DNA from: Verrucomicrobiaceae bacterium
GTDB lineage: Bacteria; Verrucomicrobiota; Verrucomicrobiia; Verrucomicrobiales; Verrucomicrobiaceae
Reading direction: 5' to 3'
NCBI GenBank assembly: GCA_027490195.1
Contig: JAIXYN010000005.1
Span: 124,001-188,000, forward strand
Length of the DNA: 64,000 nucleotides
A program made the position numbers and the translations under genes. Below, in pieces: positions 35,242 through 43,927 of this stretch; the stretch's first letter is position 1; each line of letters begins with the position of its first letter. The notes beneath the pieces are model-generated. The model saw nothing but the letters and a program-made list of their open reading frames with translations. It ran no database searches and had not been told where the DNA came from.

Positions 35242-37407
35242 TTATTGGGGTTTAAAGTTGGGGGTTCCAGCTCCACCGGAGCGACCGACTGCGGGGATTT
35301 CCAGGAAAGTGGTGATGGCGCGCCCTTTCGCGTCTGCAGTGATCTTACCGGCGGTGGCAGGGTGCCCGTTCGGCACGAGAAGCTGCGGATGGTCAAAGGG
35401 GGCGCGCTCAAACTTCACCCGCGGATCAGTCAGGCTGATGAGGAAGGCGATGAGTGCCTCCTTCTCTGCGGGTGTCAGGCCGAGATCGGTGATGTCCGGG
35501 GGAATATCAGCAATGTTTTCATCTGTGAAGTCTCCGCCTCGATTGTAAAAATCCACCACCTGCTTCAGCGTCAGATAACCACCATTGTGGAAGTAAGGGG
35601 CTGTAAGTTCGACATTGCGCAGCGAAGGAGTTTTGAAGGAACCATCGGCGGATGGCACGTAATGTTTGTCCGCAGCGAAGGCTGGGAGTGGAAGCCCCAG
35701 TGCCTCCAGCTTGCCATCATAAAACAGGCGCGATTCGGAGAGCGGATTGCCAAAGGGATCATCCTCACCGATGCCCAGGTCCTCCAAACTCGGGCGCACG
35801 CCAATGTTGTAGAATCCATTGTCATAAACGACATGCCTTCCTGTTGTATTGACCATGCCATAGGCGTCCACCGTGGGAGCCACTGAAGAGAAGACCATGC
35901 GCTCAATGCGGTCTGGAATGCTCGGACGTGATCCGATGGTGCCGGGCATCGTGATCACTGGATCCCCGGGCAGCGGAATATCAATTTTATCAAGCTTCGA
36001 CACAGTCGCAGCGGAGAACTCAGGCCCGTTGTGGCAGGATGCGCATTTGCCCTTGTCTTTGAAGACTTCTAGGCCGCGCTTCTGCTGCGCCGTGAGTGCT
36101 GAATCATAACCCTCAGCGAAGCGGTCAAAGGGTGAGTCATCCGAAACGAGCGTCGATTCATACATTTGAATCGCTAGGCCAAAGAAGAGCGCAAAGTTCC
36201 AGCTCATCTGATTGAACTGCCTGGCGCTTGGATTCTGCGGTGTCTTGACCAGCAGTGGCGCGCCACCGGCGGACATTTCCACCCAGTTCACGCCCTGCCA
36301 CCAGATCGGCAGAAATGCCTTCTGGATCATCTGCTGGTAATTGGCCACCGCCAATCCCTTGCCCGAAGGATGCACCATGACTCCGAGCACACTGTCCTCT
36401 GCATGCACCACCTGTCTGGCCAGTGGCCGCAGGCTGAGAACTTTCTTGCCAAGATCGGCAAATGAGCGGCCTGCGGCTGACATTTCCACATCATTCAGAG
36501 GCGGCCCGACTGCTTGGGAGGCAAGGCTGGAGTAGCGAAGACTCACTTGCACCTCTTCCATTTGCGCCGGAGTTTTGGCTTGCAGCACAAAGGCATTCGG
36601 ATCACGCGCCCCGAAAGGGTTAACTCCATTGAAAACGTCCTGCGCACGTCCATCCCAAAAGTTGCGCAGATAAAAAACTGCATTGATGACTGATGGAGAG
36701 TTACGAGGGGCCACACGGCGGGTGTTCACACCATTGACCTGGTAGGTGCTGTCTGGCAGCGTCCGCGTCGTTTCTTCTGCCCGGCGGGGCACCACCTGGA
36801 TGAACTGCTCATTGAATACTCCCTGTGAGCCTACGATGTCATTGCTGTCGGCAATAACTCGGGACTGACGATCATTGGGATTGGAAAGTTTGTGAAAAGG
36901 AAAGTCAGCCGCTTTAAGTGCGCGATTAGCGCCCAATTCGATCTGAGTATCTGGACTTGCCTGACGCTGACCATTTCTTTGAAGTAGCGCGGGAGCCAGC
37001 GTGTTGATGCTGCGAGTGTCCGCCCCGGCATGATAGTGGCACGTAGCACAGGAAGTCACCCCATCACTACCGACCTGCATGTCCCAGAAGAAGGCTTTTC
37101 CCAGAGCAATGGCGGCTTGCCGATCTCTGACAAACTCATCCAGGTTCGTCGGACCGGGAACCGTAACTCCCTTGAGACTGCGCAAGAGTGTCGCCGTCTC
37201 CCCTTCGGCAATGATTTCAGCTTCTGTGAGAGGAGTCTCTTGAACCTTAGGGGTGAACTGTGCCTCAGAACGAGAACCCAGGAAGAGGAACGCCAAGAGT
37301 ACCGTCAGAGCGACCCCACCTTTATTATTGTATTTACACTGAACATAGAATTGAGAAGCCCGCGAAAGCGAAGCTGCCCGTTGTTTTATGTTAGTTGTAT
37401 TTTCCAT
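35242..37407 (-). CDS. MauG/cytochrome c peroxidase-type dihaem protein
   Basis: The 721-residue exported protein has an N-terminal membrane or signal segment at about residues 31-45. Haem motifs are C120-A-T-C-H124 and C455-A-S-C-H459, the latter followed by NGPEFSAA. The region SLRNVELTAPYFHNGG near the C-terminus is the classical dihaem peroxidase signature. The length is about twice that of simple bacterial cytochrome c peroxidases and includes long inserts between the haem domains, as in MauG-like and PVC-specific members. It reduces peroxides or oxidises a protein or surface substrate with two c-type haems. It heads the copper-oxidase operon, and a GGGTTACCCC element lies about 75 bases before its start. 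Confidence 0.9.
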   Translation of the reverse strand: MENTTNIKQRAASLSRASQFYVQCKYNNKGGVALTVLLAFLFLGSRSEAQFTPKVQETPLTEAEIIAEGETATLLRSLKGVTVPGPTNLDEFVRDRQAAIALGKAFFWDMQVGSDGVTSCATCHYHAGADTRSINTLAPALLQRNGQRQASPDTQIELGANRALKAADFPFHKLSNPNDRQSRVIADSNDIVGSQGVFNEQFIQVVPRRAEETTRTLPDSTYQVNGVNTRRVAPRNSPSVINAVFYLRNFWDGRAQDVFNGVNPFGARDPNAFVLQAKTPAQMEEVQVSLRYSSLASQAVGPPLNDVEMSAAGRSFADLGKKVLSLRPLARQVVHAEDSVLGVMVHPSGKGLAVANYQQMIQKAFLPIWWQGVNWVEMSAGGAPLLVKTPQNPSARQFNQMSWNFALFFGLAIQMYESTLVSDDSPFDRFAEGYDSALTAQQKRGLEVFKDKGKCASCHNGPEFSAATVSKLDKIDIPLPGDPVITMPGTIGSRPSIPDRIERMVFSSVAPTVDAYGMVNTTGRHVVYDNGFYNIGVRPSLEDLGIGEDDPFGNPLSESRLFYDGKLEALGLPLPAFAADKHYVPSADGSFKTPSLRNVELTAPYFHNGGYLTLKQVVDFYNRGGDFTDENIADIPPDITDLGLTPAEKEALIAFLISLTDPRVKFERAPFDHPQLLVPNGHPATAGKITADAKGRAITTFLEIPAVGRSGGAGTPNFKPQ

Positions 37408-37480
37408 TTGTTAATCCCTGCCGTTTTCTGCTGGGTATGGAATTTTGCATTCGTAACTGCATTGTTACAAACGATGGATA

Positions 37481-37490
37481 GGGTTACCCC
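37481..37490. promoter_or_regulatory. Candidate operator GGGTTACCCC upstream of peroxidase gene
   Basis: The palindromic element is centred about 78 bases before the peroxidase ATG at 37407. It matches the H-NOX upstream element GGGGTAACCCC on the opposite strand, and a near-copy precedes the secretin gene 800 bases away. Confidence 0.45.
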
Positions 37491-38277
37491 ACTTTAGACA
37501 ATATTGGCTCTATACTGCCCGGATAAAGAAGGCCAAAAAGCTATGAATTAAGGTTTCTATTCCTCATTTTTAAGCCTCTAGACCTTCTTTGAAGCATTGA
37601 TTCATCATAATAGATTCCGCATCTGGAATTCATTTTTCCCAGCTAAACCAACTGAATTTAGCAGTCTCACAGTGAAGAGGTTTGTCTCAAGCCCTCCAAA
37701 TCAACCACCTCAGCTTCACATTGCTTTTTGCCGCTAATTTTTTTGCTTAACCCTGTGTATCCCATTCGGAATTTCAGACGAATTTTATTTAATTTAATCT
37801 GATTATTAATCTTTTTATATTTTTTGCACACCCATTGCTTTATCCATAATTTCTAAATTCATAATTTTTATGCGTCCAAGAAGCGAACTGGTATTTCACG
37901 AGCAAAGCCCTCCGCTCCCAGACACATGCGAGGCATGCAAACGTTGCAGCTCCCCTTCCCTGCCTCCTTCATTACGCGCACTCTTAAGGACCCCATCTGA
38001 GACGCAATGCCCGATGGAAAATCCATCAGAAACCGAAGTGCGCAGCACGTGATCTTTGACCTGGGGCACCCTGCATCCAGGCCAGAAGCAGAGAAAGCAC
38101 TGCGGTGCATTGAGGCCCGCAGGACGTATGCAGGCATCACCATCCGGGCATATCCTCAATGGCGGAAACTCACCTCGTGATATCAATCCCTAACCAGCGC
38201 AGATTGTCCGCAGGGATCATGTTCACACCGATGGCCTTTTCGAAACGGTTCACGGTTTCCCATGACCACGGCCATTT
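37491..38277. other. AT-rich intergenic region, one possible 57-residue ORF
   Basis: Nearly 800 bases without a convincing gene separate the divergent peroxidase and secretin operons. The part from about 37500 to 37870 is distinctly A/T-rich compared with its surroundings. A plus-strand frame from ATG 38007 to the TGA at 38180 encodes 57 residues with ordinary-looking composition (ALRCIEARRTYAGITIRAYP) but no recognised family. Two longer frames (37870-38052 plus, 37896-38186 minus) overlap it and look random. Confidence 0.35.
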
Positions 38278-38288
38278 GGGTTACCCCC
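38278..38288. promoter_or_regulatory. Candidate operator GGGTTACCCCC upstream of secretin gene
   Basis: This is the same palindromic core as at 37481-37490, about 90 bases before the signal-peptide ATG of the secretin at 38374. It is a further member of the recurring set. Confidence 0.42.
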
Positions 38289-38373
38289 GCATTTCGCAAC
38301 GCACATGGTCGAGTTGTTATTATTGTGGCTATGCATTTTCATGTCATTTACAATATTCACTAGCGCTCGAAAG

Positions 38374-40698
38374 ATGCGCCTCTGCCAGATTCGCGCATTT
38401 TTGCCCATTCTCTTCATCGGGGCAGCGAATATCGGACGCTCACAGGAGGGTTTAGCAAAACTGGATTCCTTGATGCCAGGCGCAGAACTCAGCGATGACG
38501 TCAAAATTGCCGACAGCGCCATGGTCAAGGTCAATTTCCCAAGCGCCCCTATCCAGGCCATCATTCCCTTTTATACCAGCCTTACGCGAAAAAAGCTCAT
38601 TCTAGATTCATCACTGCAAGGCGAGCAATTGCGCATCATTTCTCCAGAGCCGCTCTCTAAAAAAGAGGCCATTGCATTCATTGAAGCGACATTGCTGCTC
38701 AATGGTTACGCTCTGATCAAGGTTGACGCCACAACGTCAAAGCTGATTAACAATGGCGCTGGCAAAAACCCCACAGCTGACGGTTTAAAAGTCTATCATC
38801 ATGTCAGGGACCTCCCGGCAAATGAAGAAATCTGCCACTTCGTTTTGCAGCTCCATCATATATCCGGCGGGGATGCTTCCAAAGCTTTTCAAGAAGTGAT
38901 CAAACTGCACCCCTATGGGGCGATCTCAGCCATCTCCAACAACTCGGCGCTGATCATCACGGAAAACAGCACCACGATCCGAAGCATCCATGAACTGGCC
39001 CAAGTGATCGACGTTCCTCCAGCAAACATCTCCAACGAAATGATCAAGTTGGAGAGGTCCGATGTAGAACTGATCGCCGAAATGATCACTGAAATTTTTG
39101 GGCAGGATAAAAACGCTGAAAACAGCTCGCCTGATGCACCGGTCAATATTGCTCCAACCAAGGCGGAAGGCGTAAACCCGGCAAGATCTGGGCCAGGACA
39201 AAAATCACAGGCCACCAATCCGGCGTCCAGCAAAGTGAAGGTATTCGCATACCGACGCACGAATGAATTGCTCGTCATAGGTCGCCCAGTTGACATCACC
39301 TACATCAGAGGATTGGTGGAGAAACTGGATAAGCAGGATGACACGACCAACTTTCTAAAGCGACGTTTGAAATGGCTCAAGGTTCACGATTTCATTTCAG
39401 TCGCATACAATGCGCTCGCGAAAGACACCGACATCCAAAACAGTGACGGATCGGCATCAAAAGGTGGTGGCCGTAGAAAGGCAACCTCAAAGCGCAATGA
39501 TTCGAATGCCCTCTCAGATAGCAACTCTGCACGTAACGGTCCCGGAGGTCTCTCGGGAGACGCTGGAAACCCGAACGGAAATATCAATTCTGGAGGTGCG
39601 CACAGTGGCATCACAGGAACAAATTCGAGCCGCACTTCCCTGTCTTCTCCTGACGAGGCGGGTGCCCCCGAGTCGATGATTGTTGGAAAGACGCTGCTGA
39701 TTTCTGATCCACAGTCCAACAGCCTCATTGTCTCAGGGTCCCCTGAGCATGTTTCACGCATTGATCAACTTCTGGTTGAAATGGATGTCAGGCCTCAGCA
39801 GATCTACATATCTGCCATCATTGGACAGTTGAGCCTTGGCAAAAATTACAATTATGGCTTCGACTTTCTCAAGCTCTTAGACGACTTCAGCATTCGTCAA
39901 ACAGGTGATGACTCCAATTCATCATCTGGCACAGCAGGCTTAGGCAGTTCATTTTCAAGCGGCGGAGGGCAGGCATCACAAATCGCCAATTTTTCCTGGA
40001 ATCGCCTTAACCTATACGGACAGATCGGGTCATTGAGCAGTTACCTCAAACTGATCGAGGGTGCCAATGACTTCAAAATTCTTGCCACTCCCAGCGTCTA
40101 TGCAAAGAACGCATCCAAGTCAGTTATTTCCTCCGGCCAAAAGATCGCTGTTCCTGCACAAATCTTATCGAACGGTGGATTTCAATCTGGTGTAATCAAC
40201 AACAGCGTCAGTGTTGATTACCGTGATGTACTGCTAAAGCTGGAAGTCATTCCTCTCATTAACTCTAATGATGAGGTGACGTTGCGCATTGCTCAGGTGA
40301 ATGACAATATTGTTGGCAGTCAGACCATCTCAGGTAACACTGTTCCGACCATTGGAACGCAGCAGCTGGTCACTGAAGTATCCATTAAAAATGACTCAAC
40401 CGTCGTTCTTGGCGGGTTGATTACAGAGCGCTCCAGCAACGAAGGCCGCGGGGGCATTTTTCTGCGGCGCATCCCCATCATCAAGAATTTGTTTGGCACC
40501 ACCACAATAGAAAACAAGCGGGATGAGCTGCTGATTTTCATTCAACCGCATATCATCAAAAATGATGATTCTGGAGATAATCCTAACGCTATAGAATCTG
40601 AACGCTCAGCCCTTTTCAAGGAAACCATGGATTTCAGCGCACCTGCGTTGGAGGATGTCCCCAAAGCTCTGCCTTATCGTGATAGTGGCCACAAATGA
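38374..40698 (+). CDS. Type II secretion-type secretin (GspD-like)
   Basis: The protein has 774 residues from the ATG at 38374, where a signal peptide starts (MRLCQIRAFLPILFIGAANI); the frame is open to 38305. N-terminal periplasmic N-domains (about 30-360) contain the repeating KH-like patterns FPSAPIQAIIPFYTSLT and FAYRRTNELLVIGRP, followed by a Gly/Ser/Asn-rich linker. The secretin domain (about 460-740) has VPTIGTQQLVTEVSIKND and STVVLGGLI, then RIPIIKNLFG and ELLIFIQPHII. It forms an outer-membrane multimeric channel. The only partner in the window is the GspM/PilO-like gene that follows; no ATPase, inner-membrane platform or pseudopilin gene is present. Confidence 0.9.
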   Translation: MRLCQIRAFLPILFIGAANIGRSQEGLAKLDSLMPGAELSDDVKIADSAMVKVNFPSAPIQAIIPFYTSLTRKKLILDSSLQGEQLRIISPEPLSKKEAIAFIEATLLLNGYALIKVDATTSKLINNGAGKNPTADGLKVYHHVRDLPANEEICHFVLQLHHISGGDASKAFQEVIKLHPYGAISAISNNSALIITENSTTIRSIHELAQVIDVPPANISNEMIKLERSDVELIAEMITEIFGQDKNAENSSPDAPVNIAPTKAEGVNPARSGPGQKSQATNPASSKVKVFAYRRTNELLVIGRPVDITYIRGLVEKLDKQDDTTNFLKRRLKWLKVHDFISVAYNALAKDTDIQNSDGSASKGGGRRKATSKRNDSNALSDSNSARNGPGGLSGDAGNPNGNINSGGAHSGITGTNSSRTSLSSPDEAGAPESMIVGKTLLISDPQSNSLIVSGSPEHVSRIDQLLVEMDVRPQQIYISAIIGQLSLGKNYNYGFDFLKLLDDFSIRQTGDDSNSSSGTAGLGSSFSSGGGQASQIANFSWNRLNLYGQIGSLSSYLKLIEGANDFKILATPSVYAKNASKSVISSGQKIAVPAQILSNGGFQSGVINNSVSVDYRDVLLKLEVIPLINSNDEVTLRIAQVNDNIVGSQTISGNTVPTIGTQQLVTEVSIKNDSTVVLGGLITERSSNEGRGGIFLRRIPIIKNLFGTTTIENKRDELLIFIQPHIIKNDDSGDNPNAIESERSALFKETMDFSAPALEDVPKALPYRDSGHK

Positions 40699-40765
40699 TG
40701 CAGCCATCGAACAATGGAAGCATGCCCGCAGCTTCTGCTTCGAAACGAAAGGAACCCCGCCCCCT

Positions 40766-41332
40766 ATGAAAAATAGCGAAAAATTTCTACTGACAGTTTT
40801 TACCTTGGTGTTCCTGATTCTCGTGGGAGGCGGCGGTGTAAAGTATGCTTACACCCATTACATGGCCATACGCGAAGAAAATGAATCTCTCGATAATCGA
40901 ATTGAGGATATGAACTATGCCATCTCGAAGGGGACGGAATGGGCCGAAAAATACAACTGGATTGAGGAACTCATCCCTGCTTTTTCCAGCCATGATGAAG
41001 CTTCATCAAAATTGCTAGGGGTCATTTCAACCCAAGCAGCAAAACGTGGCCTCGGCATCGGCGGCAAAGAGTTCATCGAAGAATCTAAAGAAATTGGTCC
41101 CGACGGATTGCCAGTGGAAGCAAATCTTGGATACTTCAACCGCGCGAAAGTGAAAATAACGATCACCGGAGCCATGGAAAAGGTCTTCTACCAGTGGCTG
41201 GAGGACATCCAACAAGCGAAGTTGTTTATTGGCGTCACGCATCTTTTGATCAACCCAGTCGGCACCAACAAAACCGTAAACTGTGAAGTCGATTTCACTC
41301 AGTTCTATCGTGAAACCAAACAACGTAAATGA
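40766..41332 (+). CDS. GspM/PilO-like inner-membrane assembly protein
   Basis: The protein has 188 residues from the ATG at 40766; the frame extends upstream to 40655 inside the secretin gene without plausible protein. One transmembrane helix (about 7-26) precedes a short coiled coil (REENESLDNRIEDMNYAI) and an alpha/beta ferredoxin-like periplasmic domain with KVKITITGAMEKVFYQWLED. This layout is that of GspM and PilO, which bridge the inner membrane and secretin. It follows the secretin stop by 67 bases. Exact homology is not proven, but membrane topology and context agree. Confidence 0.6.
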   Translation: MKNSEKFLLTVFTLVFLILVGGGGVKYAYTHYMAIREENESLDNRIEDMNYAISKGTEWAEKYNWIEELIPAFSSHDEASSKLLGVISTQAAKRGLGIGGKEFIEESKEIGPDGLPVEANLGYFNRAKVKITITGAMEKVFYQWLEDIQQAKLFIGVTHLLINPVGTNKTVNCEVDFTQFYRETKQRK

Positions 41333-41593
41333 GTTGTTAAACAATCATAGAACCTCGCATGAAACCGCCTCGGCTATCGGGACATCACTACCATCTCCCA
41401 GCAGGCCGCTGCGGACATCGAGATCGCCCAGGTATGGCAACCTGGCACACTGAAAGACAGCGGTAGACGTTCGGGGGCCGAGAATGGCTTGCACAAGTGA
41501 GTGGATGGCAACGGGCACGAGCCTCGACCGACAAAAACACTTCCCTTGCCGCTTCAATGATGCCTATTCTTCACCGAATACTCATCCAATTCC

Positions 41594-42532
41594 ATGACCG
41601 CCACCACTTCAGACTCCACCCCGACATGCAACCAAGAATGGGAAAAGCACGGCTTGTTCTTCGAGTATGGCAGCGCGGCGAATCCGCGCATGCCCAAGAT
41701 CGGCATTGATGTGTTCCCGCCCTCGATGCATCACATCGCCGAGAGCAAAATTATCCCGCTGGATCTGGCGCACAAACTCGAAACCAGCCACCCGGCCACC
41801 GGGCCCAATCTTCTGGCCCATTTTGTCCACATCGCCGCCGGTGAGGAGTTGCCCACCTCCTGCCATGCCAGCAGTCAGGTCTTTTATGTCATTCGCGGCG
41901 CGGGTTACAGTGTGATCGATGGCAAGAAGTTGAGTTGGAAATCGGGCGATTTCTTTGCGCTGCCAGTCACCGGCGAGATCCGGCATCGCGCGAGTGAGGA
42001 CAGCGCCTTCTATTGGGTGAACGACCAGCCGCTGATGGATTTCCTCGGTGCCAAGCCCACCAGCCCCAGATTCCGGCCGCTTTATTTCTCCCGTGAGCTA
42101 CTCACGAGCGAGCTGGAAAAGGTGCGGAAGGAAAACGAGGGCAAGGACAAGAACCGCAACGGCATCCTGCTGGCGAATCCTGACTGCCCTCAGACGAAGA
42201 CGCTCACGCACACCATGTGGTCTCTCTACAATCTGCTGCCTGCGAAGACCAAACAGAAAGCCCACCGGCACAACTCCATCGCCCTCGATTTCGCCGTGAA
42301 GGCCACGGAGGGCGTTTACACCATGATCGGTCGCGATCTCGATAGCGATGGCAACATTATCAACCCCGTCCGCGCCAACTGGGTGGCTGGTGGAGCCTTT
42401 GTGACGCCTCCCGGCTGGTGGCACTCCCATCACAACGAAAGCGACGAGGACGCCATCGTCCTGCCGGTGCAAGATGCGGGCCTGCACACTTTCATGCAGA
42501 CGCTCGACATCCAGTTTGCGCATGGGTATTGA
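41594..42532 (+). CDS. Bicupin protein, gentisate-dioxygenase-like
   Basis: The 312-residue cytoplasmic protein has two cupin domains: residues about 70-150 (HFVHIAAGEELPTSCHASSQ, VFYVIRGAGYSVIDGK) and about 205-300 (KTKQKAHRHNSIALDFAVKA, PPGWWHSHHNESDED). The second has several His residues at metal positions. Length and arrangement resemble gentisate 1,2-dioxygenase and related bicupins that open aromatic rings, although the His-rich closing motif differs. It has no obvious operon partners: the GspM-like gene ends 261 bases upstream, and the downstream gene is on the other strand. Substrate unknown. Confidence 0.72.
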   Translation: MTATTSDSTPTCNQEWEKHGLFFEYGSAANPRMPKIGIDVFPPSMHHIAESKIIPLDLAHKLETSHPATGPNLLAHFVHIAAGEELPTSCHASSQVFYVIRGAGYSVIDGKKLSWKSGDFFALPVTGEIRHRASEDSAFYWVNDQPLMDFLGAKPTSPRFRPLYFSRELLTSELEKVRKENEGKDKNRNGILLANPDCPQTKTLTHTMWSLYNLLPAKTKQKAHRHNSIALDFAVKATEGVYTMIGRDLDSDGNIINPVRANWVAGGAFVTPPGWWHSHHNESDEDAIVLPVQDAGLHTFMQTLDIQFAHGY

Positions 42533-42582
42533 GCAGGGCGCTGCTGAAACAGCTTCGGGCGGAGGTGATCTAGCGCCGCGCT

Positions 42583-43668
42583 TCACTTCACCAGACTCAG
42601 CTTCCACGGGTAGCGGCGGTCGGCGTTCCATTCGCCGACGTAGATGTCGCCAGCGCTGTCCACGTAGAGATCGTGGCAGTGTTTGAAGACGGATTCGGTT
42701 TGGTGCATCGGCTGGAGCTTGCCATCGGTGTAGATGGGCTGGCTGCCGCCAGGGGCGCTGAGAACGTGTTTGGTTTTGCGGTCGAGCACGAGAACGAAAC
42801 CGGACTGGTTGAGCTTCTTGCCCGTGCCGTTCTCTTTGCTCCAGCAGACGGCAGTGTAGATCTTGTCATCGCGAAAGACGAGCTGACCGGCGAAGGCACC
42901 CGGCAGGTCAATGGTGTCCACATAGGTGCCGTTGAGCGTGAAGGCCTTGATCTGGCTCTGGCTGCGTGATGGCACCCACACGAGCGGACCGCGCGGATCG
43001 GTCGCATCGATGGAGATCCCGTGCGCGTTGCTGAGATTCGCGGCGTCCTTCGTGGGTCCACCCCATTTCTTGAGGAGCTTTCCCTCCAGCGTGAACTCAT
43101 AGATGAAGTTCGATGCGTAACCGTCCGCGATCAGCAGCGTTCCACTGGGCGTGTAAGCCGCGTCACAAGGCATGAATTTTCCTTCGTTGATGCCGAGTTC
43201 CTGCGGTGTGGGAAACTTCAGCACTACGTCGCCCGCTGTGGTTAGCAGGGTGACGCGTCCTTGACCCGCCTTCGGATTCCAACCCTCTGCCGCAAAATGC
43301 CAGCCGCAGTCGATGTGCAGCAGGTATTCCACTCCGTCCTTTTCGAAAATCTCCAGTCCATGTCCACCCCCGAGACCTTGGCTGATCGACCTCACGTAGC
43401 GGCCGTCCTTCTCGAACACGATGAAGTCATTCTGCGGATGGTCGGTAACGAGGTAGATGCGCCCGTCGCGCCCCTCTGCCAGCGCATGCGAATTGATCAC
43501 CGGAGCGGCCTTGGGATCAGCCTTGGCCCATTTCATGTCCACGCGGTAGCGAGCCGGACCGTGACCGATGGTCACGCCATCGGCAGAGGCGGGAGTTTCC
43601 TGAGCCATCGCATGGGCAGCGAGAAATACGAAACTGGCGGAGAGGAGTCGGAGGACGTGGGTGGACAT
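42583..43668 (-). CDS. Secreted NHL-type beta-propeller protein
   Basis: The 361-residue protein has a signal peptide (about 1-22). Six propeller-type repeats are seen, each with a blade like DGRIYLVTDHPQNDFIVFEK, GTLLIADGYASNFIYEFTLE or GDIYVGEWNADRRYPWKLSL. Such 6-bladed propellers (NHL or peptidylglycine lyase-like) are frequent in PVC bacteria and are secreted; they may bind or cleave carbohydrates or peptides. It converges with the bicupin gene and diverges from the PSD1 gene starting at 43928. Exact family cannot be read. Confidence 0.78.
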   Translation of the reverse strand: MSTHVLRLLSASFVFLAAHAMAQETPASADGVTIGHGPARYRVDMKWAKADPKAAPVINSHALAEGRDGRIYLVTDHPQNDFIVFEKDGRYVRSISQGLGGGHGLEIFEKDGVEYLLHIDCGWHFAAEGWNPKAGQGRVTLLTTAGDVVLKFPTPQELGINEGKFMPCDAAYTPSGTLLIADGYASNFIYEFTLEGKLLKKWGGPTKDAANLSNAHGISIDATDPRGPLVWVPSRSQSQIKAFTLNGTYVDTIDLPGAFAGQLVFRDDKIYTAVCWSKENGTGKKLNQSGFVLVLDRKTKHVLSAPGGSQPIYTDGKLQPMHQTESVFKHCHDLYVDSAGDIYVGEWNADRRYPWKLSLVK

Positions 43669-43927
43669 GATTTCAAGTTATACGGACCTGCCACCACTTT
43701 GCAATCAGCCCACGCGAAAGTCCCGCCGCCCTTGGGCCGAATACTCCCCGGAGGCCTGTGCGAGAAATCAAAGCCCACCCGATGTAACTTTCCTTGCCTT
43801 ACACCCAGGCACCCCGTCCCCGCGCCACGGCCAACCCGATCCGGCACCCGAAAAAGAACATTCCTTTCAGAAAGATAGTTGCTCTCGATGTAGAAGAAAA
43901 GCCGCCGTTCGGTTGTACTATTCATAC

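Noticed and set aside
36619..36628. GGGTTAACTC inside the peroxidase gene as another operator copy
   Set aside because: It lies within coding sequence and has an imperfect right half, so it is not counted in the candidate regulon.
37870..38186. Overlapping 60- and 96-codon ORFs in the AT-rich gap
   Set aside because: Opposite strands and different frames, both rich in Ser, Pro and Cys in a random-looking way; only the 57-codon frame at 38007 is mentioned as possible.
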